DNA of 64,000 bases from Anastatus disparis (Eukaryota > Arthropoda > Insecta > Hymenoptera > Eupelmidae): contig JAFFSR010000017.1 in the NCBI GenBank assembly GCA_017163975.1, positions 62,001 to 126,000 of the forward strand. The letters run 5' to 3'. The position numbers and the translations under genes were made by a program. A model generated the notes under the pieces. It ran no database searches and had not been told where the DNA came from. It worked only from the letters and a program-made list of their open reading frames with translations. The number at the start of each line of letters is the position of its first letter. The stretch's first letter is position 1. Below, in pieces: positions 52,919-64,000 of this stretch.

Positions 52919-54275
52919 AGGCGAAATGGCTAATAATTTTATATTTTTATAGTTTCATATCTAACAATGGAAAGAACGATATAGAGTATAAACAAGAAGT
53001 TAATAGTTAATGTAGTTATGAAATGATTTGTTCTTCAAACATAATTTCATTTATTAATTGATTAATTTCATCATTAAAAAGAGAATTAATTTATTTTGAA
53101 AATTTAATATAATGAAGTTGTAAAGTCGCATATTTCTTCCAAGGATAAAGTTTATGACCGGAGCTAATAAAGTGAAGTGGGTGTAGTGAATTCTTGAGGG
53201 AGAAGTTGATTTTATTCTCGAATCGTATAATAAGTTTTATTCCAGTGGCAGCTTACAAACTTACAAGCAGGTTCAATCATAAAAGAATTGAAATTGAAGA
53301 TTGATAGCTACAATTTTATAAATTTTATAATGTATCAATTTTTATTAAAATTCTATATTTTTCTAATCATTTGTATTAGTTTATTTAATAAATGGTTTGA
53401 TATGATATTTAAATAATAAAATATCAAAATTTTATCAATAAAATATTTTTAAAAAATTCAAAAATATATTTAATTTTATAAATTTCTAATTTAGCGTGAA
53501 TAAAGTACTTTACTCTCGATAAATTTTGGAAGTCAGTAATATTGTTTCTGTCCGCTTTTCGAATGAATAAAGTGATCATTATTGTAGAAAAAAGAAAAAA
53601 ATTTAATTTATTCCTTTGTTTATTAAAACAATTATACTCAGATTCTTAATAAAATTAATACGTCAATATCTATTTTATGATTAGTGACATATTTCTATAT
53701 TGCAAAAATCCAAACTAAATTTTTTAGTTGTTACAAGATCTGGATTTCCCAACTATAGTTATTTTTTCGTTTGTGATGTGGCTTTAATGAAAAGGACCAA
53801 ATAAAATATATATCCCCTATAAAAAAATCTCTGATGACATATTTTTCAGGTATTCTAAACCATTTTTAGTAAATTGGTAAGTATTTTTAAACATTATCTT
53901 TATACACTTAAATTTTGAAAAAATTAGTGATAATTTAAAAAAAAATTTTGTAAACCTACAATTTTGGAAAAATTGGATAACATTTTTTGATAAAATTTCT
54001 TAACTTCAAATTTTGAAAAATAGTTCTTAATCGACCCAAAATCATAAATATTATATAATATTATAATGAGATCAGCATTAAACATTGCTTTAGTAAGTAT
54101 ATTATTTTTTATTTTTATTACATGTTATGAATTTATACAAAATATTACGTTTTTCATAGACTGAACTTACTGTTATTGTTTAATAGCGTTTTTCATAATT
54201 CACATGAAATCTGTTGACTGTAATAATAAAAATAGCAACCATCGCTAGATACAATTATTATAATTTAATTTCATT
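52919..54275. other. AT-rich non-coding interval
   Basis: No coding region, repeats or RNA gene recognised. Confidence 0.5.
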
Positions 54276-54468
54276 CACGGTTAGAAACATTTGTGTAATC
54301 TGTTAACTTTTTTCGTCGGTTACTTAATGTCTGTTAAATCAACAGACACAAGTATGTCAATTTAAAACGTATATTACATTTTTCACGGACAATTTGTCTG
54401 TTAAAGTAACAGACATTTTTGTCTGTAAACAGTTTTTACAGACGTGTCTGTTAATATTTCTAACCGTG
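54276..54468. mobile_element. 193-bp MITE with CACGGTTAGAAA ends
   Basis: Left end CACGGTTAGAAACATT, right end AATATTTCTAACCGTG. The interior has several dyads of GTCTGTTA with TAACAGAC (54331, 54400, 54420). No clear target duplication. Confidence 0.65.
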
Positions 54469-55029
54469 TTATAATAACAATATTATCACGTACTTTTCAA
54501 GTTAAATAAGACTAATAAACTATTTTTGACATAACCTAACCTATAACTTTTTTTTAAGAAAATTTTCTTGTATCCCATTTTATATGAAAACTACACCATC
54601 AAATGATTTTCTTGTCATTATATTTACTTGTTATTCATTTTACGCAAGATTATATAAGGAAGTAATATATAATAAACAAAGATGTAAGGTTCTTGTAAGA
54701 TTTCAGTGAAAGTTTTAATCCCACAGTAACTTTTCATGAAAGATTCCCACAATATCTTTTGGTTCACGTTTCGACAAAAAATTTTACAAAATGTTTTACA
54801 AAATATTGTCTAAAGTTATATTGGAAATTATTAAAATCTTACTGTAAGCACTGCAGAAATATTTCATTAAAATATTTCAGTAGCATTTTGCAGCAACCTT
54901 ACAGAAATATTCGAGAAAAATATTTTAGAAAATATTGCAATATTGATCTTTGTAATTCTTTAATAGACTTCGAATTTAAGAATGCACATTTAATACTACA
55001 TTAAGGACTACAAAGGTGCACTTAAAAGT
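54469..55029. other. Non-coding interval with weak dyad similarity
   Basis: 54690-54930 has AGATTTCAGTGAAAG and AGAAATATTTCATTAAAATATTTC motifs like those of 50290-52190. The 81-codon frame at 54759-55004 overlaps this repeat and is not supported. Confidence 0.45.
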
Positions 55030-55930
55030 ATATGTAGTAATGTTTAAGGTCTGTCTAAAAAGTACAAAAACTAATGTTACTCTATTGATTTGTTAAATAG
55101 ACTTGAAACATAATAATATTCATTTAATATTACGTGAAAATATACATAGGTACCCTTGAAAATATATATTGTTATATTTAAGATGTATCGAAGAGCATAA
55201 ACCAATGTTGGTATTTTTATATTCAATGGAATTTAAACATAAAAATAAACATTCAATATAATATGAGAAAATACATGTATATTCTTTAAAATGTATATTC
55301 TTATGTTAACCTTGTGTTGAAGAAAGACATAAACCAATGTTGGTCTACGTACTTCTTTAGTTGACTTTGAACATAAGAATACACATTTAACATAATATGA
55401 AACATACATGGTTATTCTTTAAAATGCAGAATCTTATGTTAACCTTGTGTTGAAGAAAGACATAAACCAATGTTGGTCTACGTACTTCTTTAGTTGACTT
55501 TGAACATAAGAATACACATTTAACATAATATGAAACATACATGGTTATTCTTTAAAATGCATAATCTTATGTCAACCTTGTGTCGAAGAAGTATATAAAC
55601 CAATATTGGTCTACTTGCTTCATTAATAGACTTTGAAAATAAGAACATACATTTAATATAACATGAGAACATACATGGTTATTCTTTAAAATGTATATTC
55701 TTATGTTAATCTTGTGTTGAAGAGGTACATAAACCAATGTTGGTCTATGTACTTCTTCAATAGACTTTGAAAATAAGAATAGACATTTAACATAACATGA
55801 GAATATACGTAGGTATACTTAAAAGTGTATATTCTCATGTTTAAGTTCTATCAAAAAAGTACTTAAATCAATGATGACCTATGTCTTTTTTTAATGGATC
55901 TTAAACATAAGAATATATATTTTTAAGTGT
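55030..55930. repeat. Satellite array, period about 132 bp
   Basis: About six to seven diverged units. The phrase ACATAAACCAATGTTGGTCT starts at 55328, 55460, about 55594 and 55727, and related forms occur earlier and later. Each unit also has TTTGAACATAAGAATACACA and CATGGTTATTCTTTAAAATG. The two units at 55329-55590 are nearly identical, suggesting recent duplication. Confidence 0.8.
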
Positions 55931-56374
55931 ATCGCTTTTTAAAACAAAGCTTTAATACTATATTTTTACAGAAAATTTTGTAAAAACTTATATTTTTCAC
56001 AAAAAAATATTGATTTTACAAAACATAATAGTTCCACAATAATAATATGTAGACATTAATATTTTACTGAATTAATTTTAGGTTTCCGATTTCTATATTA
56101 AAAGAATCGTATACAACTTGTACATATGTCGATATTTTGTTCCTTTACCATAAATATTAATGTTACTTATGTATAATTAATTTATTTTAATAAATTATTT
56201 ATTATGAATGAAACTTTTATATACTTGTGTCTGCATTTTTTATTGAACCGTAAAAATGTGATAAGCACGAAACTGTGATTAGAAATCATCAAAAAAGCCC
56301 TTGATAACATTATAATAAATTTAATTTCTCTTGCCTCTGTAGCGTACGCAAAATACTGTATTCGAACACACTGT
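55931..56374. other. Non-coding interval
   Basis: AT-rich, no recognised feature; minus-strand frames at 56182-56391 are unsupported. Confidence 0.45.
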
Positions 56375-56475
56375 AAGTTGAGCGTGCGCAAAATGATTGA
56401 GCGTGCGTAAAATGATTAAGCGTGCGCAAAATAGATTCAGCGTGTGCAAAATGAGTTCAATGGGCGCAAAATAAG
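56375..56475. repeat. Short tandem repeat, about 21-22 bp units
   Basis: GAGCGTGCGCAAAATGATT repeats four to five times with changes (GAGCGTGCGTAAAATGATTA, CAGCGTGTGCAAAATGAGTT, AATGGGCGCAAAATAAG). Confidence 0.7.
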
Positions 56476-56697
56476 AAACAGTATGTGAGCTCATAGAGGT
56501 AAAATTAATAACATAATTTTTTTTCAATAGGTCAATGGATTGATGGATGAAGTTGAAAATAATTGTCACCTTTATTTTATAGTTATGCGAATAATCTTTT
56601 AATATTTAATGAGATCTAATACATTTTCACGGAATATAAATCTAATTGTTTTATAAATTTTGTTTTTTTATTTTAAGAATTATTATTTATTTTTTAA

Positions 56698-56872
56698 AGG
56701 CGGGGGGCTTCGCCCCCGAACCTCCAGACCCCCCCGCGCAACTTGAATCAAAAAATAGTATGTGTAACACGTGCGCTCAAGGGATTTGGCACTCGTGTGA
56801 GTTTGACAAACTCTCACTCGTGCACAAATCCCTTATTTCGCGCACTAATTATACGAAATACTATTTTGTTTT
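56698..56872. repeat. GC-rich hairpin followed by a 130-bp palindrome
   Basis: GGGGGCTTCGCCCCC (56704-56718) has a 6-bp stem and 3-base loop and is followed by CCCCCCCGCG. At 56750-56872 AATAGTAT and ATACTATT bracket arms AAGGGATTTGGCACTCGTGT and its mirror, with the centre GAGTTTGACAAACTC. A compact structured element inside AT-rich DNA. Confidence 0.7.
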
Positions 56873-56989
56873 ATTCAATTATTTCTATTCAATCATTTTA
56901 ATGATCATTTCAGCATTTTATACATAAATAACAGTTTTATTCCATGATTAGGATTTTTCTCTAATGGACATATTATTTAAATAAAGTAA

Positions 56990-57325
56990 TCGTCCGCCCG
57001 CCAGACGATTTCAGCAGACATGCGCCAGTTTTCAACGAAGAAATTGCGTCAGAAGTGCGCAAGCAGATAGCATAAAGTTTGAATTTTCCAGATGTGAGAC
57101 AAGTGTACAAGAATTCCATAAGACTTGCGTGATCGTCTGCCCGACAGACAAGTGCAGCAGACGAGCGCAAGTTTTAACGTAAAAATTACGTTAGAAGTGC
57201 GCAAGTAGATTGCATGAACTTTGAATTTTTCATCTGTCAGACGAGTGCACAAGAAGTGCACAAGACTTACGTAATCGTCTGCCAGCCGGACAAGTGCAGC
57301 GGATACGCGCAATTTTTCAACGAAA
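56990..57325. repeat. Tandem repeat, about 140-145 bp units
   Basis: CGTCTGCCCGACAGACAAGTGCAGCAGAC-type starts occur near 56990, 57130 and 57267 with about 2.3 diverged units (shared AGAAGTGCGCAAGTAGAT and TTTGAATTTT). Unusually GC-rich for the window. Confidence 0.75.
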
Positions 57326-57422
57326 TAATTGCTTTATAAGTTTAATTCTCAATCGCTAGGTGTCGTTTCACGAATTTCGAAATTCCAGATTCAATATTTA
57401 AAGACAAGTATATATAAAGTGA

Positions 57423-58070
57423 GTGCAATTCTAACGCAATTCTGGTGCACGCAGCTGTTGCAATCATCTGCTGCGATTCTGGCGCACTTCTGCTGCCCGC
57501 CCGCATGCATTGACTGCTCATATATATTGGAATTCATGGGTGCAATTCTAACGCGATTCTGGTGCACGCGGCTGCTGCAATCGTCTGCCGCGATTCTGGA
57601 GCTCTTCTACTGCCCGTGCACATGCATTGACTGCTCATATTTATTGTAATTTACAAGTGCAATTCTAAAGCAATTCTGGTGCACGCGGCTGCTGCAATCA
57701 TCTGCTGCAATTCTGGCGCACTTATGCTGCCCGCCCGCATGCATTGACTGCTCATATTTATTGTAATTTACAAGTGCAATTCTAAAGCAATTCTGGTGCA
57801 CGCGGCTGCTACAATCATCTGCTGCAATTCTGGCGCACTTATGCTGCCCGCCCGCATGCATTGACTGCTCATATTTATTGTAATTTACAAGTGCAATTCT
57901 AAAGCAATTCTGGTGCACGCGGCTGCTGCTATCGTCTGCTGCAATTCTAGCGCACTTATGCTGCCCGCCCGCATGCATTGACTGCTCATATTTATTATAA
58001 TTTACAAGTGCAATTCTAAAGCAATTCTGGTGCTCGCGGCTGCTGCAATCATCTAATGCAATATTGCTTC
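57423..58070. repeat. 117-bp satellite array (39-codon period)
   Basis: Units begin GTGCAATTCTA at 57423, 57540, 57657, 57774, 57891 and 58008, exactly 117 bp apart. Each has GCAATTCTGGTGCACGCGGC, CTGCTGCAAT, CTGCCCGCCCGCATGCATTG and ACTGCTCATATTTATTG. Because 117 is divisible by three the minus strand stays open (57978-57607) with a 39-residue repeat containing C-A-R-I-A-A-D-D and R-V-H-Q-N-C-F-R-I-A. I regard it as satellite DNA, not a demonstrated gene. Confidence 0.85.
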
Positions 58071-58344
58071 AATTCTTATGCACTTTTCATGCGAAATTGA
58101 CGTCCAATGCAAATGCATCATTTAGGAAAACAGATTGAGCAATTTATGCTTGCAATTTCCATGCGCTCGAATCGCAGCAGAATTGCGTCTGAATTGCAAC
58201 CGATATGTTACCAGGGAGAATGCTGTAAAAGTGAGGTTTTGAATAAAACTATATTTTAAATTATCAAATCTTTAATAACTTTTCTGTGTACTAGCGTATC
58301 GTAACCTTCCAAAAATTTTATTTTGTCATCTTATATCGAAAATA
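58071..58344. other. Decaying edge of the satellite, then AT-rich DNA
   Basis: TGCAAT and GAATTGC motifs continue to about 58215 in scrambled form; no gene. Confidence 0.4.
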
Positions 58345-59074
58345 GGGACTGTTTGGAAAGTCAAATCAACGTTTACTTTTTATTTTGATATTTGATTGAA
58401 AATTTAGTTGTTATTTATATTTATATTTTTTAAATAACATAATAGAACTTAAAAATAGAAAAAAATATAAACAGTTATGTTTTTATTTTTTTTTTGAAAC
58501 ATAATTATTAAGTTATTTATTATTATTTTTAAAATAAAAACTAGCCAAAATTCATTTAAAAAAAATTAAAATTCATAAAATAAAAACGAAAACGAAATTT
58601 TTTTTCGAATTCCTTTTAAAGTTTTTTTGTATATACTTCCTTTTTATCTATCTATAGCCAAATTTATGCAAAATACTTTATTTTTAAACTGAAGAATCGG
58701 TTACTTGAAGTAAGTAAAAAATTTGAAAATGTATAAATTGTAAAATTTCTCAATTTTAAAATCTTAAACCAATTTTGTTTTATATTTTACAACAAAATCG
58801 AAACAATTTATGTGTTAGTTTTTATTTTAAAAAACTATAAAAAGAACAAATTATTTATATTTTTATTCAAATATAAATTGAAATAAAAAAACTAAACTAA
58901 AAATCATATTCGATATTGTAACGAAAAAAGTTAATTTAAAATCCATTTAGTTTTATTTGCGTTTAAAAAACTAAAACAAATATTGTTATAGTTAAGTTTT
59001 TGTTTCCGAAAATTAAACTAAAAGAAAATTAAAGAAAAACAAGAGGGTCTTCATTCAATTTTCCAAACGATCCC
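58345..59074. mobile_element. Putative 730-bp terminal-inverted-repeat element
   Basis: GGGACTGTTTGGAAAGTCAA at the left and TTGAATTTTCC-like AATTTTCCAAACGATCCC at the right are inverted versions of each other over about 15 bases. The interior is A/T homopolymer-rich. No target duplication identified. Confidence 0.45.
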
Positions 59075-59136
59075 TGCGGCAAAATCATGTGAGATAATCA
59101 TTATACAATTTAAAAATAATCATTATACAATTTTCA

Positions 59137-59189
<53 letters not shown>

Positions 59190-61231
59190 GTAATTTTCAA
59201 TTACTACTTTATTGTTTAGGAGGATAGTTAATAACGTTAAGGTCAATCATTTATAGAAGGTAAAGTATATGACTTTGTTTTAATGAGAAATATTTTTTTG
59301 CTATTTCTGTACATTTTTCAATGAGAAGCGAAGAATAATTATTTACATAAAATGATTATTTTTAATGAAAAACATGATTATACTGATAAACATCTTTTTA
59401 ATGAAAATATTATATAGTATAGTAAAATAATTTACCGAAACCATAAAATATAGTGGGTTATTTGGTACAGTATATAAATTCAATTAGTTAAAATAAGTGT
59501 ACAGAAATTTAATTATTTTAACCAACACACTTGCTAATAAATATAATGAAATTGTATTTTTACTCTTATACTATACATAAATAATCTTCTCTATCAAATT
59601 TGTATAGTAATAATTATTTATATGGGAAGCATATAATGGTTGAGCTCAATAAAAACAAATCATACAAATTAATTATTTTGTTAAAGTTAATTTTTATGAT
59701 TTAGTTAGTAACATAGTATGTGCTATTATATTTTTTACTGAACCTAACTACGAAATTTTCTTTTATTAAAACTATAAAGTCTAGTAATAGCCGTATTAAA
59801 CTGTATTGTATGGTAATTTTATAGTAACAGTTACTATAATTTTTTCTCTGTGTATCCTTTTTTGTTATAAAAATGATGTTTTATAAAATGTATTTTAATT
59901 ATGATAAACATGTTTTAACTTTTTTATTTAACATTTTTTACCTAAAAGGTACACGTCAATTGGAGATAGAAAGCAGTACAGAAAATAACATATCTTTTTA
60001 TTTTTCATTTATAGTTTAGTGAAATTAGTCGAAATGCATAATATTATTATTAAAATAGGTAGAGATTTGAAACATTTGGCACTACCATATTTTTGTATCC
60101 TTTTGTAATTGAAAAAATTAATTTTTTTGCAAATAATAGTACCCGAAGGCAGAAATTGAGAGGCACATTTAATTCGGATAATAAAAACCAATATTTTCTC
60201 TGATGATAATAAATTAATTTTATCACTTCTTTATATGGAAATAATATTTATAAATAATAGTAAACAGCTTTAAGTAACTGTTAAAAAATGTCAGAATTAA
60301 GACATAATATTTATTTTCTGTTATTTAAAGTTATTTTCAGATTTCTACTATTGTTCACAGCTATTACAATTAATTTGCAGTTACTTAAAGTTTTTCATAG
60401 TTATTTGCAGTTATTCGAAAATATTTACATTTTTTTTACATTTTCAAAAATTTTGGAATCAGTTAATAATTAAAGTTATTTATAATTATTTACAGCTATT
60501 GACAGTAATTTACAATTATTTACAGTTATTAACAATTATTTATGAACCAAACCAAAACAATTTATTTCTGCTTTCAATTCTTGATTTTTGCAAAAAAATT
60601 AATTTTTTAATTATAAAAGGGCAGAGATGTAAGAACATCCTAAATGTCAAATAATCGTATAAATAGTTGTTTTTAAAACAAAGTTCAATGACTTTTACAA
60701 AAATAAGTATGAAATTTAAACTTTTAATAGGTGATATGTTAAACGATTAATTTTAAATATACCTCCTCAAAGTCTAATGAGAATTACCTAGTTATGATAT
60801 AAGAAGTATCAAGTAAAAATTTTTCAAATTTCCTCAAATCAATAATCTATTTTCTTAAAACCATTCATTATCTATTTCAATGAAAAAATATGTAATGGTT
60901 TGAAATTGACTATTTATTCAAAATAAGTATTTACTTTTCCGGACTAAATATTTGATTGAATTAGGAATCTCATTCTCTTAGAACAAAAATAAATGCATTT
61001 GAATAAAAAAAAGTTTCACTTGCTAAAAGTTGACAATTTATTTAAATCAGATAAGTATTTGTTTTAAGGAAAGAAATATTTAAAATTATTTAACTTTTTT
61101 TTAAAGTTTAAGAATATTTATTCAAATCAGAAAAATATTTAGTTATTTAAAGCTAATTCGTGCTTTACAAAGAACTTGTAAAGCACGCAATGAACAAGAC
61201 CTAAAAGTCATATGTATTATTCAAATGCCGA
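59075..61231. other. AT-rich non-coding interval
   Basis: Includes a (TA)n tract at 59143-59184 and a degenerate TTATTTACAGTTATT-type repeat at 60290-60545. The 61-codon frame at 60288-60473 arises from that repeat. No gene recognised. Confidence 0.5.
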
Positions 61232-61239
61232 GAGAGATG

Positions 61240-62012
<773 letters not shown>

Positions 62013-62016
<4 letters not shown>

Positions 62017-63906
62017 AAGAACTTGACGAGATCCCGTTCTTTACAAGCGGAGATTTACAGATCGCTGCAAGAATGATGAAGAACAAAAAGGCACCTGGCC
62101 CTGACGAAATACCATCCGAGGTCCTTAAATGCATAGCGGTGAAAGCGCCATCTCTCTTGTTGAACATGTACAACGCGTGCCTCCAGACGGGTGTGTTTTG
62201 CACGTCTTGCGCTGATCAACGAAGGAAAGGGAGGTGATCCCCGTCATCCATCGTCCTACAGGCCACTGTGCATGTTGGACGAAGCAAGGAAGCTATACGA
62301 GAGTCTGCTAAAACCGCGATTACAAGGAGCCGTGCAGGCGGCTGGCGATCTCGCCGACAACCAGTACGGCATTAGAAAAAAGCGGTCTACCGTTAATGCA
62401 GTAGAAGAGGTAGTGAATGTAGCGAGAGAAGCATGGACTGGAAACCATCTATCTCGTCTGATCGCGTTCCTCGTTATGTTAGATACGAAAAACGCTTTCA
62501 ACTCGGCAGGATGGCCTGACATCCTTGCTGTGTTGAAAGAGTTTAATGTACCAGAATACCTTATGCGAGTGATACGTGACTACCTAAAAAACCGTATCCT
62601 CCGCTATGAGACAGAAGAAGGCTGGCGTGAAAAGGACCTCAGCGCAGGCGTGGCACAGGGGTCAATATTCGGCCCAGATTTTTGGAACATTCTGTTCGAT
62701 GCATTGCTCAGACTTGCAATGCCGGATAGGGTGAAAATGTTTGCGTACGCCGATGATGTCGCTTTAGTCATCACCGCGAAAAACGCGAAAATTGCGCAGC
62801 ACATACTGAATACGGCGATGAGAAGAATCTCCGAATGGATGGTGAAACGTGGTCTCGAATTAGCGATGGCCAAGACAGAAATAGTGCCCTTAACCTGGAA
62901 AAACATTAACATCGAGTTTCCCATAACAGTAGGCACAAACGTAGTGCAGACAACGAGGGAAGTAACGTATCTTGGCATGAAGCTAGATGCAAAACTAACC
63001 TTTTTTTCGCACTTAAATTACGTCGCCAACAAAGCGATAAAGAAAACGTTGCAGTTAAGTCGTCTTATGGCCAACACCAGCGGCCCAAAATCAAGCAAAC
63101 GACGACTTTTAATGTCAGTTACAACGTCCATATTATTGTACGGCTCCGAAATATGGGCCGACTCAATGAGAAAAAAGACGCACCAGAAAACATTAGCTTC
63201 TGTTCAAAGGAGAGGGGCTCTCAGAGTCACCAGCGCCTATCGCACTGTCTCGGGACCCGCGGTACTAGTTATCGCAGGAATCATCCCTATCGAATTACAG
63301 GCATTAGAACGCAAGCGAACCTACGAACGGAAGAAACAGGAAGAAGAAACTGCAATAATCCAGAAAGAAAAAAGACAGGTAACCATGGAAACCTGGCAAG
63401 AAACATGGAATCAGGAGGAAAAAGGCCGATGGACCAAGGCACTCATTAAGGAACTTGCTCCATAGGTTGAAAGAAAGCACGGGGAGGTAAACTATTACCT
63501 CACCTAGTTTCTCAGTGACCACAGGTATTTCTGCTCCTATCTCAGTAAAATGGGAAAGGCTCAGGACCCGGCCTGCATCTTCTGTTTTGCTGATCGCGAC
63601 GATGCGTATCATACGTTTTTCGTCTGCCATTGGTGGAACGAACAAAGATGCCAGGTCGAGAAAATAGTCGGGCGACTAATGCCAGAGACAATTATAAGCG
63701 AAATGATCTCGGCTGAAGAAAAATGGGATGCTATGACACTTTTTGTCGAAAGCGTCCTTAGACAGAAGAAAACGTATTTAGATAGGGAAATTGACCGAAG
63801 TACGAATGATACCACGGGAGCCATGCTGACGTTTCTGCATAACCAAGAAACATTAGCCGGTCCCATAGATTCAGGGTACGAGGGTGACAACGAGGATTCC
63901 TTTTAA
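62013..63906 (+). pseudogene. R1-clade LINE ORF2 (5'-truncated)
   Basis: RT begins at K-K-A-P-G-P-D-E-I-P in a first frame (62013-62200), shifts near 62200, and continues in 62191-63465: S-S-Y-R-P-L-C-M-L-D, D-T-K-N-A-F-N-S, G-V-A-Q-G-S-I-F-G-P, F-A-Y-A-D-D-V-A-L-V (catalytic), L-A-M-A-K-T-E. Past stops at 63463-63465 and near 63505 the same frame resumes with the C-terminal finger C-I-F-C-F-A-D-R-D-D-A-Y-H-T-F-F-V-C-H-W-W, an R1-type CCHC. It ends with TAA at 63904-63906. R1-clade LINEs use target-primed reverse transcription. The endonuclease and ORF1 are missing where the microsatellite begins. Confidence 0.9.
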
Positions 63907-64000
63907 ATAAAAAAATCAAATCGTGCACCATATAAATGTGTGAAAATGCGTAAAAGCAAGATTTTATGCTGATGTGTGACTGTCGCGGGAGGTTAGTGTG
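63907..64000 (+). other. Probable LINE 3' UTR start
   Basis: Follows directly after the ORF2 stop, less AT-rich than the neighbourhood; runs off the window. Confidence 0.4.

Noticed and set aside
56973..57312. Minus-strand frames over the 145-bp repeats
   Set aside because: Open only because of the tandem repeat; units contain frame-shifting indels.
57423..58070. CRISPR-like regular array
   Set aside because: Units are whole 117-bp tandem repeats without unique spacers, in a eukaryotic context.

Overview
The window reads as a heterochromatin-like stretch of an arthropod nuclear genome, most likely an insect. It is very AT-rich, with long (TA)n tracts, GT-AG introns, R1-clade LINE, CsRn1-type and errantivirus-type Ty3/gypsy elements, Helitrons, a Polinton/Maverick remnant and many foldback MITEs. 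The species is not determinable by eye (a hymenopteran-like insect is only a guess). I see no intact host gene, rRNA, tRNA or CRISPR array, and essentially every recognisable coding region is broken by stops or frameshifts.

1-24 kb. The left edge holds an unidentified coding stretch split by a TTAA-flanked MITE. From 1.48 to 23.78 kb runs what I read as one decayed multi-exon gene: a SAM-like exon followed by eight candidate exons of a protein family seen in insects and fish. It has been stretched by nested insertions. A CsRn1-clade LTR retrotransposon (1871-10554, 5-bp target duplication AGATG) sits inside exon 2. An inverted duplicate of exons 3-4 plus a Helitron copy fill the next intron, and a block of about 9.1 kb (minisatellite, 2.3-kb foldback, second Helitron copy with PIF1-type helicase, second minisatellite) fills the exon 3-4 intron. 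The inverted duplicate keeps that intron at about 70 bp, which shows the pre-insertion state.

24-30 kb. A degraded Polinton/Maverick (adintovirus-like) element: a small Gly-rich protein on the minus strand, then on the plus strand a packaging ATPase, a DUF8207-like protein, a fibre-like protein, an integrase that has lost its catalytic core, and a small conserved-looking protein. An AGCTAA-rich tandem repeat zone follows.

30-37.6 kb (minus strand). A 5'-truncated errantivirus-type gypsy element with a gag bearing seven CCHC-type knuckles, protease, RT, RNase H, integrase, and an envelope gene that resembles jingchuvirus (chuvirus) glycoproteins. A MITE with 31-bp perfect terminal repeats interrupts the RNase H.

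37.6-49.1 kb. AT-rich sequence, two copies of a 405-bp TTAA MITE, then a third gypsy-type element (plus strand) with a complex LTR, a predicted primer-binding site, gag and pol, but no 3' LTR that I could find.

49-62 kb. Non-coding repeats: more TTAA foldbacks, a 1.9-kb zone rich in GAAATATTTC and GGAAGCTTCC dyads, satellites with periods near 132, 117 and 145 bp, and a (GAYGAC)n/(TCA)n microsatellite. The window ends in a 5'-truncated R1-clade LINE ORF2 (62013-63906).
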